DNA of 64,000 nucleotides from Burkholderia dolosa (GTDB taxonomy: Bacteria > Pseudomonadota > Gammaproteobacteria > Burkholderiales > Burkholderiaceae). The notes under the pieces were generated by a model. That model was not told where the DNA came from, searched no databases, and saw only the letters and a program-made list of their open reading frames with translations. Where the stretch lies: positions 1 through 64,000 of the forward strand of contig NZ_CABVPR010000031.1 of assembly GCF_902499135.1 (NCBI RefSeq), given 5' to 3'. The position numbers and the translations under genes were made by a program. Below, one piece after another: positions 1-8,579 of this stretch; position 1 is the first letter of the stretch; every line of letters begins with the position of its first letter.

Positions 1-1
1 C

Positions 2-736
2 TACGAAGTGCGGCAACGGCTGCGCGAGCTGGCACAGGAGCGGCCACGGTTTGGCTCACCCCGCCTGCATGTCTTGCTACGCCGGGAGGGCTTGGTCCAG
101 AACCACAAGCGCACTGAGCGGCTGTACCGCGCAGAAGGCCTATCGCTTCGCCTGAAACGTCGAAAGAAACGCCCGAGTCATCTACGCGTGGTCATGCCGA
201 CGCCCAGCGGCGCAGACGAAAGCTGGGCGATGGACTTTGTTGCTGATGCGCTGGTGCATGGCCGACGCATACGCATGTTGACGATCATCGACGCGTGGAA
301 CCGCGAGTGCCCGCATATCGAGGTCGACTTCTCGCTAACGGGTGTACGCGTGGCGCGTGTGCTCGAGCAATTGCGGCAACGAGGGCGGTGTCCCAACCTG
401 ATTCAGGTGGATAACGGGCCGGAGTTCGTCAGCAAGGCGCTCGATGCCTGGGCGCACGAACATGGCGTCAAGCTGCAGTTCATCCGTCCAGGCAAGCCGG
501 TGGAAAACGCGCACATCGAAAGCTTCAACGGCCGACTGCGCGAAGAATGTTTGAACCAGCACGCGTTCGTCAGTCTCGACGATGCACGCATGCGAATCGA
601 AGCGCGGCGCACGGACTACAACTCGGTGCGCCCGCATAGCGCCTTGGGGCAACTGGCGCCGGACCAATTCCGGCAACTGCATCAACCGAAAACCGGCGAG
701 CCCACTAAATTACGAATGGTGTACTCGGCGGGGTAA
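2..736 (+). mobile_element. IS3-family transposase OrfB, 5' end outside window
   Basis: DDE transposase of the IS3 family (the OrfB catalytic part) that cuts and joins insertion-sequence ends. The frame is open from the first bases, so the N-terminus and OrfA lie left of the window. The catalytic residues are visible: the first Asp in SWAMDFVAD, the second in QVDNGPEF, and the Glu in PVENAHIESFNGRLREE, followed by the usual C-terminal RPHSALG motif of integrase-core transposases. It reads towards the quorum-sensing genes and marks the left flank of the accessory region. The right inverted repeat of the element could not be located by eye. Confidence 0.9.
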
Positions 737-1412
737 GGTCAGCTTCGCGCTTACCCAGGTAAATAAAATCAAAGTTTCAGTACGCTGCAGCAAAGAAATT
801 GTGTCAAAAATATGTGCCGACACCGATTAAAAGCAGGCGAATTTCGGCAAGACGAACGTATTCGGATATGGTAAAAATACCCCTAGAAAACTTGTGGTAA
901 TCGTCGAAGAACACGATCGCTGCGTCGGCGTGGGCGGATACTAAAACCGGTCAAAATTGCATGTCCCTCTTTCGGCAGTTTGAATCCGGCGACTTGGAAT
1001 CATCGTGGCGACACGGACTTCATTGCCGCGTTGAGCCGGGGAAAACCCTGCCCCAAAATTGGGCTTGATCGCTTCGGCCGCTGCTCGCAGCGCAAGTTTT
1101 ACGCCTGCCCGCCGCTGTACGCGGCGCCGGACCCGACGCCGCGCACCGGCCAAAATTCAAGTTAGTCGCCGGATCGCGAGAGATCATGGCAGAAGCCGGC
1201 CGCACGCAGGACGATGGCGACTGTCCGCGGCTATCCAGACCCTCATTCCCAGTCCTAACGGATGCTTGCAAGGTTTAAGAAGTACCGTCAATATACGTTT
1301 ATGCACGCATCTGCGCACCAGCGCGCAAACGTTTTACGTACTACGATATGCATGCAAGCGAGACAGCGGCGTAAGTCCAACGCCGCGTCTCGTGGTTTAA
1401 AACGGGGACGAT
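737..1412. other. gene-free stretch between IS and luxR
   Basis: No convincing coding frame. It is less GC-rich than the rest and must contain the right IS end and the promoter of the luxR gene at 1413. I see no copy of the 18-bp dyad described for other island promoters. Confidence 0.5.
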
Positions 1413-2141
1413 ATGATCAGCGACCTTCTTGAACCCGCGCCTACGTTGTCAAACGCAGGCGGTGAAGACGCATGGGCCGACGCCTTGACGGAAATCGGCG
1501 CCCAGCACGGGTTTGACTACACCTTGTTTGCCATCCTGCCCCGCCCGGGGCTTGGCTTCAAGGACATCTTTCTGAAGAGCAACTATCCGAAGGAATGGCG
1601 AGAAACGTACGATAAGCAGGGGCTTGCGGCGATTGACCCGACCGTCAAGCATATTTTTGGCCAGTCGCGGCCGCTCATCTGGCATGAGAAAACGTTCGCG
1701 ACCGATTGCGAGCGCGAGCTTTACGACGGCGCGGCGAGTCATGGACTCAGGAGCGGTATTATTTTCCCCATACACGGGCCTCAGCACGAGACCGGCATGC
1801 TTGGTTTTGCAACGTCCGACGCCCCGGGCACCGGTGTCTGGCAAGGTCTGTCGGAGCGCCTGCCAATGCTCGGCATGCTGAGAGATGCGGCATTCGAAAG
1901 TGCGCAGGCGTTTCTCGTGTCTCACGTCGCGTCCGTCGTGCCGAAAGTGACTCGTCGAGAAAAAGAGTGCCTGAAATGGATGGCATGCGGGAAATCGATT
2001 TGGGAAATGTCGAAAATCCTTACGTGTTCCGAAGCGACCATCAATTTCCACATGACCAACCTCCGCAATAAATTCGGCGTTACGTCCCGAGCGGCTCTCG
2101 TGTACAAGGCTGCACGGATGGGCTTGCTCGATATGGCCTGA
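1413..2141 (+). CDS. LuxR-family acyl-homoserine-lactone receptor/regulator
   Basis: Cytoplasmic transcription factor of 242 aa that should bind the product of the LuxI at 2437. The N-terminal autoinducer domain has the invariant pocket residues Trp62, Tyr66, Asp75, Pro76 and Trp90, each five higher than in TraR. The C-terminal LuxR helix-turn-helix (about residues 177-238) begins VTRREKECLKWMA. It is clearly different from CepR at 30119, so the window carries two receptor systems. ATG preceded by GGGGAC. It sits 295 bp before the luxI. It is the most likely reader of the CCTATA-N6-TATAGG dyads repeated across the island; that assignment is inference from co-location. It resembles the accessory LuxRs of Burkholderia (CepR2/BviR-type), but I cannot say which. 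Confidence 0.92.
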   Translation: MISDLLEPAPTLSNAGGEDAWADALTEIGAQHGFDYTLFAILPRPGLGFKDIFLKSNYPKEWRETYDKQGLAAIDPTVKHIFGQSRPLIWHEKTFATDCERELYDGAASHGLRSGIIFPIHGPQHETGMLGFATSDAPGTGVWQGLSERLPMLGMLRDAAFESAQAFLVSHVASVVPKVTRREKECLKWMACGKSIWEMSKILTCSEATINFHMTNLRNKFGVTSRAALVYKAARMGLLDMA

Positions 2142-2353
2142 TTGCCGCTGACGATATCGGACCCCACTGATTCAGGCCCGCCCCCGGGGCCGTTTACCTT
2201 TCCATCGCGCATTTGCTTCGCCATCACCCGTCCATGCGGTATGTGATGCGGTAATTGCTGCCGTTTTGTTAGTGATGGCGTACCACTTATCGCGGAAGCA
2301 ATATGGGGATTTTATGATGAAAATGAATGGGGAGGGATTAATTGGCGCCTCTT

Positions 2354-2371
2354 CCTATATGAATCTATAGT
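2354..2371 (+). promoter_or_regulatory. lux-box-like dyad, luxI promoter
   Basis: CCTATA-TGAATC-TATAGT. Its centre lies 34 bp upstream of the centre of a -10-like TATCGT (2394-2399), which predicts a start near 2406 and a 31-nt leader to the luxI ATG. This is the geometry of a class II LuxR-activated promoter. Confidence 0.72.
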
Positions 2372-2436
2372 TTGGAAAAATTTGGGCTTTGCCTATCGTT
2401 ACGCTCGTTATCTTAATTATCGAGTGGAGAACAGGT

Positions 2437-3030
2437 ATGGTTCCTACGATTCGTATTGCGCCCCAACGTGACTGGGAAATGAGCGACCTCGTCGATATGT
2501 ACCGCTTTCGCGCCCGTGTCTTTAGCGATCGAATGGGCTGGGAGGTGAATCGGTTCGGCGACCTGGAGGTCGACGCTTATGACGGTCTGTCGCCTCACTA
2601 CATGCTGATTCGCGACGAGAGCGAACAAGTGCGCGGCTGTTGGCGTCTGCTTCCGACGGAAGGGCCGTACATGCTGAAGGACACATTTCCTCAATTGCTG
2701 CATGGTCAGGACGCGCCGCAGGCACCGGACGTCTGGGAGTTGAGCCGTTTCGCACTGGATTCGAGCGGTAACGAAAGCGCGTTCGGCTTCACCGATTTCG
2801 CGATGGAGGCCATCCGCGAGATCATCGCGTTTGGCGAGCGCCGCGGCTTGCGCCAGTACGTGACCGTGACGACGACCGCGGTCGAGCGTCTGCTGCGTCG
2901 TACCGGAATCGAAATCCATCGTTTCGGCCCGCCGGTTCGCGTGGGCAAGGAGAACGCCGTTGCGCTGACGGTCGTGCTCGGCGAACAGACTCATACGGCG
3001 CTGTTCGGCGAGATGCTCGTCGCTGCGTGA
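2437..3030 (+). CDS. LuxI-family acyl-homoserine-lactone synthase (second system)
   Basis: Makes an N-acyl-homoserine lactone from S-adenosylmethionine and an acyl-ACP. 197 aa, a normal family length. All family-invariant residues are present: Arg25, Phe29, Trp35, Asp46, Asp49, Arg70, Glu101 and Arg104 (WELSRFA). It is only distantly like CepI at 28785, so acyl-chain specificity probably differs; the chain length cannot be read from the sequence. The start at 2437 (MVPTIRIAP) is chosen because it follows GTGGAGAACAGGT and begins at the conserved N-terminus; the frame is open further upstream without a good start. A lux-box-like dyad lies 65 bp upstream, implying autoinduction, and a terminator follows at 3099. 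Confidence 0.95.
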   Translation: MVPTIRIAPQRDWEMSDLVDMYRFRARVFSDRMGWEVNRFGDLEVDAYDGLSPHYMLIRDESEQVRGCWRLLPTEGPYMLKDTFPQLLHGQDAPQAPDVWELSRFALDSSGNESAFGFTDFAMEAIREIIAFGERRGLRQYVTVTTTAVERLLRRTGIEIHRFGPPVRVGKENAVALTVVLGEQTHTALFGEMLVAA

Positions 3031-3098
3031 CCGCTCGGCGGCCGTCGGTGGCGCGGAGCTGCCGGGCGAGCGAGAGACAGGGGAGGGGAAGCGGAGAG

Positions 3099-3132
3099 AA
3101 GCCGCGCCGGCGGAAGCTGGCGCGGCTTTTTG
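3099..3132 (+). terminator. rho-independent terminator after luxI
   Basis: A 10-bp stem AAGCCGCGCC / GGCGCGGCTT with a 10-nt loop runs into TTTTTG, 69 bp after the luxI stop. Confidence 0.85.
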
Positions 3133-3149
3133 TCGCATGCTGGGCTACT

Positions 3150-3830
3150 GCGTCGCGATGGATGCCGGATCGCCATCCACAGGCGTTCGTCGGACGTCAC
3201 TGGAGCGCCGATCCCGTCAGCGGCGCTCACATTGAACGTGAACATCTGCGGCAGGAACAGGAACTCCTGAAGCGTTTCATACGACGGTTCGTCGTTGTCG
3301 GCCGACAACCTCTTCGGATACTTGCCCTTGCCGCCGACCGCGGACGGTGAACCGAGCAACGGGAACGTCGTGGCGCCACGTTAGCCTTTCATCTCGAGCT
3401 GATATTCGCGACATGTTGTTTCGGTTGCGGGCGCAATCGAACTGCTCGACATGCACCGCAAGGGTGCGTCAAGCATCGGTTCGAAGCGTTTGGCGGCGCT
3501 CGCCGTGCCGGGGTGATTGCTGCACGTCACATCGAGCGCATATCGAAGACCGAGTACTGCTGCATCGATCGTCCCGATCAGCGCGTTGCTGTCCGGCCGA
3601 CAGTCAGCCATTGCGGCGCGCCATTGTCGGAAAGCTCGACGGCGTCAGCTGGGCTGACGAGCGCGAAGCAATACGGAGGCACTCCGCCTTGCTCGGTAAG
3701 TTGCGCTTTCGCTTCCCGGCGGCAGGTCGCGCCTGTCAACCCGACTGGCAGCGTTGCGGGCTGCATCTGCGGAATGGGTGGCGTACTGACGTCGAGCGTG
3801 ACCGCGTGGGACTCCGCGCTTCGCGGCGCT
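3150..3830 (-). pseudogene. decayed gene of unknown function
   Basis: Three protein-like stretches on the minus strand look like one gene broken by mutations. The first reads TLDVSTPPIPQMQPATLPVG...DNGAPQWLTVGR. A frame shift near 3590 leads to ALIGTIDAAVLGLRYALDV...TCREYQLEMKG. An in-frame TAA at 3381-3383 is followed in the same frame by PLLGSPSAVGGKGKYPKRLS...FLPQMFTFNVSAADGIG. No start codon with a ribosome site is seen. I do not recognise the family. The decay itself supports a history of gene loss in this island. Confidence 0.5.
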
Positions 3831-4089
3831 GCGATACGCGACGGCAAATCGTATCGATGGCGGCATGTACCGGCGATATCGCTGGCATATCGCGCGGCTC
3901 GAAGCGTTGACGAGTCGCGCCGGGGCATCGACGTTAGCCTTTGTCGAGCAACGCAGTACGGCGCAGACACGCAGCGCGATGCGCATGCGCGGGCGGCTGC
4001 CGACACCATGGACGGCTTCGCTACCGGAAGCGATCAGACCGGCGCCGCTCGAAAGGGCGCCGGCACTTCAAACCGCTGTTGCAAGTCGT

Positions 4090-4548
4090 CTACGAACGAT
4101 CGGGTTGATCCGGCAACGCGAACAACGAGAAGTGACAGCTCTTGTCGGTCTGATAGCTCGACGCGTCCGGCTTGACCGTTGACCGGTCATTGCTATCGAC
4201 GTGCCAGAAAAGGCCCGTGTCCGCGGCCACGCCGCAGAGATTTCCGTCGATTTCGTAGTAGGCGAAGTGGCAGAACGGGTCGATTTCCTCCTTTACGGCG
4301 ACGATGTAGTTGTTGGAGCCGATCAGGACTCTGCTCAACCAGACGCCGCGCCCAGAAGCGCCCGGCGCGTGGAATTTCAGCGCAAACGTCGGGTGCACAG
4401 CCGAAACGTCCAGCGGCTCGAGCAGCAGCGGCGATGCCGTCTGCTGCGTGTCCTCGGTCGCGGCGAGTTTCCCGTCGCTTTGTACTTTCAGCCATTTCCT
4501 CGGGGTTGAGGCCTGCACAGCGTAGTAACCGCTTTTCGGTAAGCTCAT
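4090..4548 (-). CDS. small beta-trefoil/fascin-like protein, function unknown
   Basis: 152 aa, no signal peptide, no membrane segment. The N-terminal third (SGYYAVQASTPRKWLKVQSDGKLAATEDTQ split by turns) reads like a beta-trefoil repeat of the fascin/agglutinin kind; the rest has the same strand-turn rhythm with three Cys. The N-terminal half of the lectin at 13276 has a similar style but no clear identity. The start at 4548 has GGGAGA seven bases upstream; an in-frame longer reading has no ribosome site. A weak dyad (ACTCAA-N6-GATAGT at 4658-4675) lies about 110 bp upstream. A carbohydrate- or protein-binding role is only a guess from the fold. Confidence 0.6.
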   Translation of the reverse strand: MSLPKSGYYAVQASTPRKWLKVQSDGKLAATEDTQQTASPLLLEPLDVSAVHPTFALKFHAPGASGRGVWLSRVLIGSNNYIVAVKEEIDPFCHFAYYEIDGNLCGVAADTGLFWHVDSNDRSTVKPDASSYQTDKSCHFSLFALPDQPDRS

Positions 4549-4986
4549 CGATTTTCTCCCAGGTAGGTAGCACGAACGGGTAGCGCTGCGGCGAGTGGAA
4601 GCTGCAGCGGACAATAACCACCCGTCTCAAGTGTTGGCGATGTACGCAGGCGCCGCTACTCAAGGAATGGATAGTTGTGCATGCCGAGTCGCTTTGCTTG
4701 CGTGCGCAGATGCGAGAAGCGTGAACAGATCGACGGCCACGCAACGATCATCGCGCTTTGATTCGGCACGGCGAGCACGCAATCGATGCGCCGTCGCGGA
4801 TCCGATATACGTGACCCGTTCGAAAAAAATCCGGTGCGCGGTCGCATTGCACGACCGCCGCACCGGCAACGCCTGGAGACCTGGCTTTTCAGCGGCGCCC
4901 CGAGATCACCGGGAGCGTGAAGCGAAGCCGCCGGCTCCTCGAGAATCGGAAGAGCGGCAGCGTCCGGCACGAGCGCGCGCCGGACA

Positions 4987-5021
4987 TGGAAGAAAAAGGC
5001 GAGCAGGGGTATTGCTCGCAA
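4987..5021 (-). terminator. minus-strand hairpin terminator
   Basis: On the minus strand GCGAGCA-loop-TGCTCGC is followed by CTTTTTCTT. No minus-strand protein gene ends just upstream. Confidence 0.55.
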
Positions 5022-5129
5022 AGTCCCTTGGCGGCACGAGGAGGCCAAGGGAGAGCACTCGAGAAAGCGGCGCGTCGATCGCCGCCGAAGGACTTCCGGC
5101 GTGGAGCTGCACGATTGCCGGTAATCGCG

Positions 5130-5161
5130 AAATAAAAGAGCGGGCGGGGCGGGCCCACCCG
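5130..5161 (-). terminator. minus-strand hairpin terminator of a putative small RNA
   Basis: On the minus strand an 8-bp GC-rich stem CGGGTGGG/CCCGCCCG with loop CCCGC runs into CTCTTTTATTT. The nearest promoter-like signal upstream on that strand is the dyad at 5395-5412. Confidence 0.55.
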
Positions 5162-5361
5162 CGAATCGTCCCGCCATCCGAGGTCACGGTAAAAGCGGCG
5201 GAACGTTGAAGTGCCGCAAGCCTGCATACCGTCCATGGACGCCGCGATGACTGTCACCTGCATGATGTTCGGCTTCGTGAATTCGTCTTGATGCACGGCG
5301 GCAACGGCGACGATGCTAAAGATCCCTGATCGATTGCCGGCCGCCGGTCGATTTCCTGTAA
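5131..5361 (-). ncRNA. candidate quorum-sensing-controlled small RNA
   Basis: Inferred transcript only. The dyad at 5395-5412 is followed on the minus strand, at the usual spacing, by CAGAAT (4 of 6 matches to a -10 box). That predicts a start near 5361, and an intrinsic terminator ends near 5131. No open frame in it has a ribosome site, although an unsupported frame starting MQVTVIAASMDG runs through it. A regulatory RNA is the simplest reading; transcription in the other direction towards 5639 is the alternative. Confidence 0.3.
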
Positions 5362-5394
5362 CGGCAATTCTGCGCGATACATCGACGACGCGAC

Positions 5395-5412
5395 ACTATA
5401 TGAAGCGATAGG
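5395..5412. promoter_or_regulatory. lux-box-like dyad
   Basis: ACTATA-TGAAGC-GATAGG, the same 6-6-6 layout as the other island boxes. It could serve the minus strand (candidate small RNA) or the plus-strand gene at 5639 (about 190-nt leader). Confidence 0.6.
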
Positions 5413-5638
5413 TAAGGTATCCGTTGAAACACAGCAAAGAATGAGGGCGAGCGTTTTTGCCGTCGCAAAGCGCGCCGAGGAACGTTGTACGCGCGGTCGT
5501 TTGGAACGGCCATGGTGCGCGCAGAACGACGGCGCGTCGCCCATTGCGCGCCCGCGTGAAAATGGGCCGATTCTCATTGATGTCTCAAGGTTATCGGCCA
5601 CAATAGGTCTCGTGAAGCGGCGCGAGGGAGAGAGCGGT

Positions 5639-6007
5639 ATGGACAACCAGTCGATCCGAAATCGATGCATGCAGGAGGAAGTGTCGCGCATCGTCAGGCA
5701 CCTTCCGAAGCGGCTGCGCAGGCGCAAGGCCGGGCCGACCAGAGCCGACGACGCCGCACGCGACCGCGACCGCGACCGCCGCGGTGGCGGCATCGGCGCT
5801 CAAGAGCTGCCCGCATGGGCGCAGCCGCTCTGCGGCGGAATCACGGAAGCTCAGTCCGCGAGCATCAATGCACTGCGCGAACGCGACATCATGCTCCGGC
5901 ATCTTTTGACGGTGTTCGGCCCGGACTGCATCGTCAACGTCGTGTCGGGCCGCGTGCGCATCGTGCACGAAACGGCTACCGAATGGTTCGACTTGCCGTC
6001 GGTCTGA
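5639..6007 (+). CDS. hypothetical basic protein
   Basis: 122 aa with an Arg-rich first half (LPKRLRRRKAGP, then alternating Asp-Arg) and an ordinary C-terminal half ending EWFDLPSV. The C-terminal portion (ASINALRERDIMLRHLLTVF) is predicted helical and protein-like. No family recognised. The ATG has GGGAGAGAGC just upstream. It converges on the glycosyltransferase gene with 25 bp between stops. The dyad at 5395-5412 lies upstream. Possibly a small DNA- or RNA-binding protein, from its charge alone. Confidence 0.5.
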   Translation: MDNQSIRNRCMQEEVSRIVRHLPKRLRRRKAGPTRADDAARDRDRDRRGGGIGAQELPAWAQPLCGGITEAQSASINALRERDIMLRHLLTVFGPDCIVNVVSGRVRIVHETATEWFDLPSV

Positions 6008-6032
6008 GCCGTTTCCGTGCGACGTGGCCGCA

Positions 6033-7382
6033 CTACGCCGCGATTCGTCGTTCGACCGTGGCGAGCGGCGCCTCACGATCGCTCAACAACTCGAGCGTAT
6101 AGCGGAGCGGGACGCGATCGATGCTGCACATGAACGGCCACAAGTGCTCGAACCAGCCGGACGCGACGCTGTTTCTCAGTGCATCGCCCGATATCGCGTG
6201 AACGTTCAGTTCGGCATCGTTCTGGTCGAACACGCGCAAGCGCGCCGAAGCGGCGGTTTCGCAATGGCGCAGATCGCTTTGGTGCAGACAGATGCGAATG
6301 TCGTTGGAGCGTTGCAGCGATTCGAGCCATTCGCTTTCCGGCAGCGTGTGCCGGTTGTCGGCGACGGGCGCAGTCCCTTCCAGTGCCGCGCGATGTACGC
6401 CGCGATGCGCGAAGCTGATGCCGGCATAGCGCTCGTAGTCGGTCACGCTACGGACGTTGCCGAATCCGTAGCGGCCGGGATCGATGTGCTCGCCGCCGGC
6501 CATCCCGAACAGAGATAGAAACCGCTTGCGGCTTTCCTGCGCGCGGTCCCACCATCCCCTTTCCACATGACCGTCGCGCTTCGCTTCGTCATTGTGGTCG
6601 CCCCAGATCTTCGGTCGACGATCCGGGCGCGCGTACTCGTGCCACAGAATCAGCACGTTCGGATGGTAGAAGTCGTAGCCGTACGTGTACGCCCGCACCG
6701 CGATCGACATTTCTTCGCCGTAAAAGAAGTAGTTCGGATCGTGCTGCACATCGACCGCGAACGATCCGTCGGCAAACGCGAATCCGGCCGCGTAGAACCG
6801 GCCGCGTACGGGCCGCGCGCGTTCCGAGTCGGCGATATACCGCGTATTCAGCATCGGGAAGCCTTCCCACGTGAATCGCTCGAACGTCATCACGGTCGGC
6901 CACATGATCCTGCTGGCCGGATCGTCGTGCGGATCGAAGTCGGGCGGGTAAGTGGTGAGGACGGGCTTCGGGCTCTCGGCGCGCAAGCTCTCGATCATGT
7001 CGACGAGCAATGCGTCCCAGTCCTTGACGAAGCGATGATGCGAGTCGAGCTGCAGCGTGTACGTTTCGTTGCGGTAACACTGCTGAATGAGGTTGCGCGC
7101 CCAGCAGACGCCTTGCGACCTGAAATGCGGGACGTCGATCAATTCCACCGTGGCGCCGTTCAGACCCAGCACGCGCAGCGTGAAGCCGGCAGCCGTTTCA
7201 ACGCTGTACAACGCAAATCCGTGCCGCAGGAATTCGTCGATCGTCTCGTCCGGCGCATGCTGCCAGCAGACGACGATGCGCAGCGCCTCCGGACGCCGCG
7301 ATTGTTCGATCAGATCGATCAACGTGGGGATCAGTTGCGGATCGCGATAACTGGCGATCTGGACGAAGATGTCGTGACTCAT
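6033..7382 (-). CDS. GT60-type (Skp1 hydroxyproline) GlcNAc-transferase
   Basis: 449 aa cytoplasmic glycosyltransferase of the GlcNAc (PF11397, CAZy GT60) type. The start IFVQIASYRDPQLIPT and the motif QLDSHHRF (residues 111-118, with the metal-binding D-x-H type site and WD shortly after) are hallmarks of this family. Its characterised eukaryotic member, Dictyostelium Gnt1, transfers GlcNAc from UDP-GlcNAc to a hydroxyproline of Skp1. Here the gene follows a prolyl 4-hydroxylase by 39 bp on the same strand, so the two steps are encoded together. The C-terminal ~130 residues beyond the catalytic core are of unknown role. No signal peptide, so the acceptor must be modified in the cytoplasm. 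Acceptor unknown; the Pro-rich lectin at 13276 is my candidate. Confidence 0.85.
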   Translation of the reverse strand: MSHDIFVQIASYRDPQLIPTLIDLIEQSRRPEALRIVVCWQHAPDETIDEFLRHGFALYSVETAAGFTLRVLGLNGATVELIDVPHFRSQGVCWARNLIQQCYRNETYTLQLDSHHRFVKDWDALLVDMIESLRAESPKPVLTTYPPDFDPHDDPASRIMWPTVMTFERFTWEGFPMLNTRYIADSERARPVRGRFYAAGFAFADGSFAVDVQHDPNYFFYGEEMSIAVRAYTYGYDFYHPNVLILWHEYARPDRRPKIWGDHNDEAKRDGHVERGWWDRAQESRKRFLSLFGMAGGEHIDPGRYGFGNVRSVTDYERYAGISFAHRGVHRAALEGTAPVADNRHTLPESEWLESLQRSNDIRICLHQSDLRHCETAASARLRVFDQNDAELNVHAISGDALRNSVASGWFEHLWPFMCSIDRVPLRYTLELLSDREAPLATVERRIAA

Positions 7383-7421
7383 GGGATAGCGGATTCCGGT
7401 TCGAAGATTGAAGACGGTCGG

Positions 7422-8279
7422 TCAGACGTACGGGCGCTCCCGTACCCACTTCGTCATGATCCATTTTTCGCCGTCGCGTACGGGCGCGCCGGCATGCAGC
7501 GTGGCGGGATCGAGCTGGCGCAGGCGATTCATGTAGCGGAAGTAGACGGCGTCGCCGCGGCGGGGCACCACTGAAATGCCGGCCTCGGGAAACACCGTTT
7601 CTCCGCCGGACGGCACGTCGTTCAGGTAGACGATCAACGTCGCGACACGCTGCCCGCCGGTTCGAACGTGGGTGAGCGATCCGGCCGCCGTCGGCTGGAA
7701 GTAGTCATAGTGCGAACGGTATTCGCCGCCCGGCGTATAGCGCAGCACCTGCAATCCCTCGCCGTTTTCGACCGGACAGTTCATCAGTGCGGCCAGACGG
7801 GTTTCGATTCGACGGATCAGCGCGTCTTCGCCATTCTGGAACCACGTGCCGTGGCTCGTTCGATGACGAATCACCTCCTGCGTACCCGTTTCGGCATTGA
7901 CCGTCGTGGATTGTTCGAGCTTGTGCATCGATCGCTGGATCATCTCGTCGCACTCGTCCTGGTCGAGGACGTTGCCGAAGACGACGATTTGCGGGCGCTC
8001 GCATCGGATCAGTACCGGGATGCGGCGATCCGCGGCGTCGATGACATTCCCGACCGCGATTGGACACGCGTCGTACTGATACTCGCCGTACTTGCGCACC
8101 GGCATCGCCGCTTCGACGCCTCGCATGTCGCCGTGATCGGCGACGGTGGTTTCCAGCGCGACTTTGGCTTCATCGGAACCGAAGCCTGCATCGACCATCA
8201 TCTCGATCATCGATTCGGGCGTGCAACCCCGGCTCTTGTTGTGTATTACCCAGGTTCGCCAAGATTCGTCCAACAACAC
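7422..8279 (-). CDS. 2-oxoglutarate/Fe(II) prolyl 4-hydroxylase
   Basis: Hydroxylates peptidyl proline using 2-oxoglutarate, O2 and Fe(II). 285 aa. The iron facial triad is His190 and Asp192 (RSHYDYF) with His262 (TLHAGAPV). The 2-oxoglutarate lysine is Lys272 in DGEKWIMTKW. The N-terminal ~60 residues (ESMIEMMVDAGFGSDEA) form the small helical UBA-like segment common in bacterial members. The start is GTG at 8279 because GGAGGCACCT stands directly before it. First gene of an operon with the GlcNAc-transferase. A dyad with one good half (8337-8354) lies 57 bp upstream. Known bacterial relatives modify elongation factor Tu, but pairing with a GT60 enzyme points to a hydroxyproline-glycan pathway. 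Confidence 0.93.
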   Translation of the reverse strand: MLLDESWRTWVIHNKSRGCTPESMIEMMVDAGFGSDEAKVALETTVADHGDMRGVEAAMPVRKYGEYQYDACPIAVGNVIDAADRRIPVLIRCERPQIVVFGNVLDQDECDEMIQRSMHKLEQSTTVNAETGTQEVIRHRTSHGTWFQNGEDALIRRIETRLAALMNCPVENGEGLQVLRYTPGGEYRSHYDYFQPTAAGSLTHVRTGGQRVATLIVYLNDVPSGGETVFPEAGISVVPRRGDAVYFRYMNRLRQLDPATLHAGAPVRDGEKWIMTKWVRERPYV

Positions 8280-8579
8280 AGGTGCCTCCGTATCGACTGC
8301 GCTGCACGATCATTGCACGAACAACGAGCCGGGAAACCTATAAGAACTTGGAGTACGCGCGGAGGCGGCACCTTGACGCGATACGCGCCGGCGATGTGCA
8401 GTCAGACCGTGCAGAGCCGGCGCACGTGCCGCGCCGCGGCATTGCAATGCGTGCAGCCGTTATGGATGACGCGGCGAGTTGCCGCACGCGCGATGCGCAC
8501 GGCGGCCGGTAACGCCGTCTGGCCTCGCGGTCGAACGCGCGGAGCGTTTCGCCGGCGAGGCAGCCGACGCGCCGGCGCT
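8280..8579. other. upstream region of the hydroxylase operon
   Basis: No gene. It contains a partial lux-box-like dyad at 8337-8354, which reads ACTCCA-AGTTCT-TATAGG towards the hydroxylase. Confidence 0.5.
8337..8354 (-). promoter_or_regulatory. partial lux-box-like dyad, hydroxylase operon
   Basis: Only the TATAGG half matches well; the other half ACTCCA is poor. The distance to the start codon (57 bp) is similar to the strong boxes at luxI and the methyltransferase operon. Confidence 0.35.

Larger units (their letters stand above)
4549..5638. other. 1.1-kb intergenic region with regulatory signals, no supported gene
   Basis: No frame here has a ribosome site and convincing protein. It holds a weak lux-box-like dyad (4658-4675), two minus-strand intrinsic terminators (about 4987-5021 and 5130-5161) and a good dyad (5395-5412). 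Together the last three could define a small minus-strand RNA of roughly 230 nt. Confidence 0.5.

Noticed and set aside
4889-5296. 135-aa minus-strand frame beginning MHQDEFTKPN
   Set aside because: GTG start without ribosome site, and it reads through two intrinsic terminators on its own strand.
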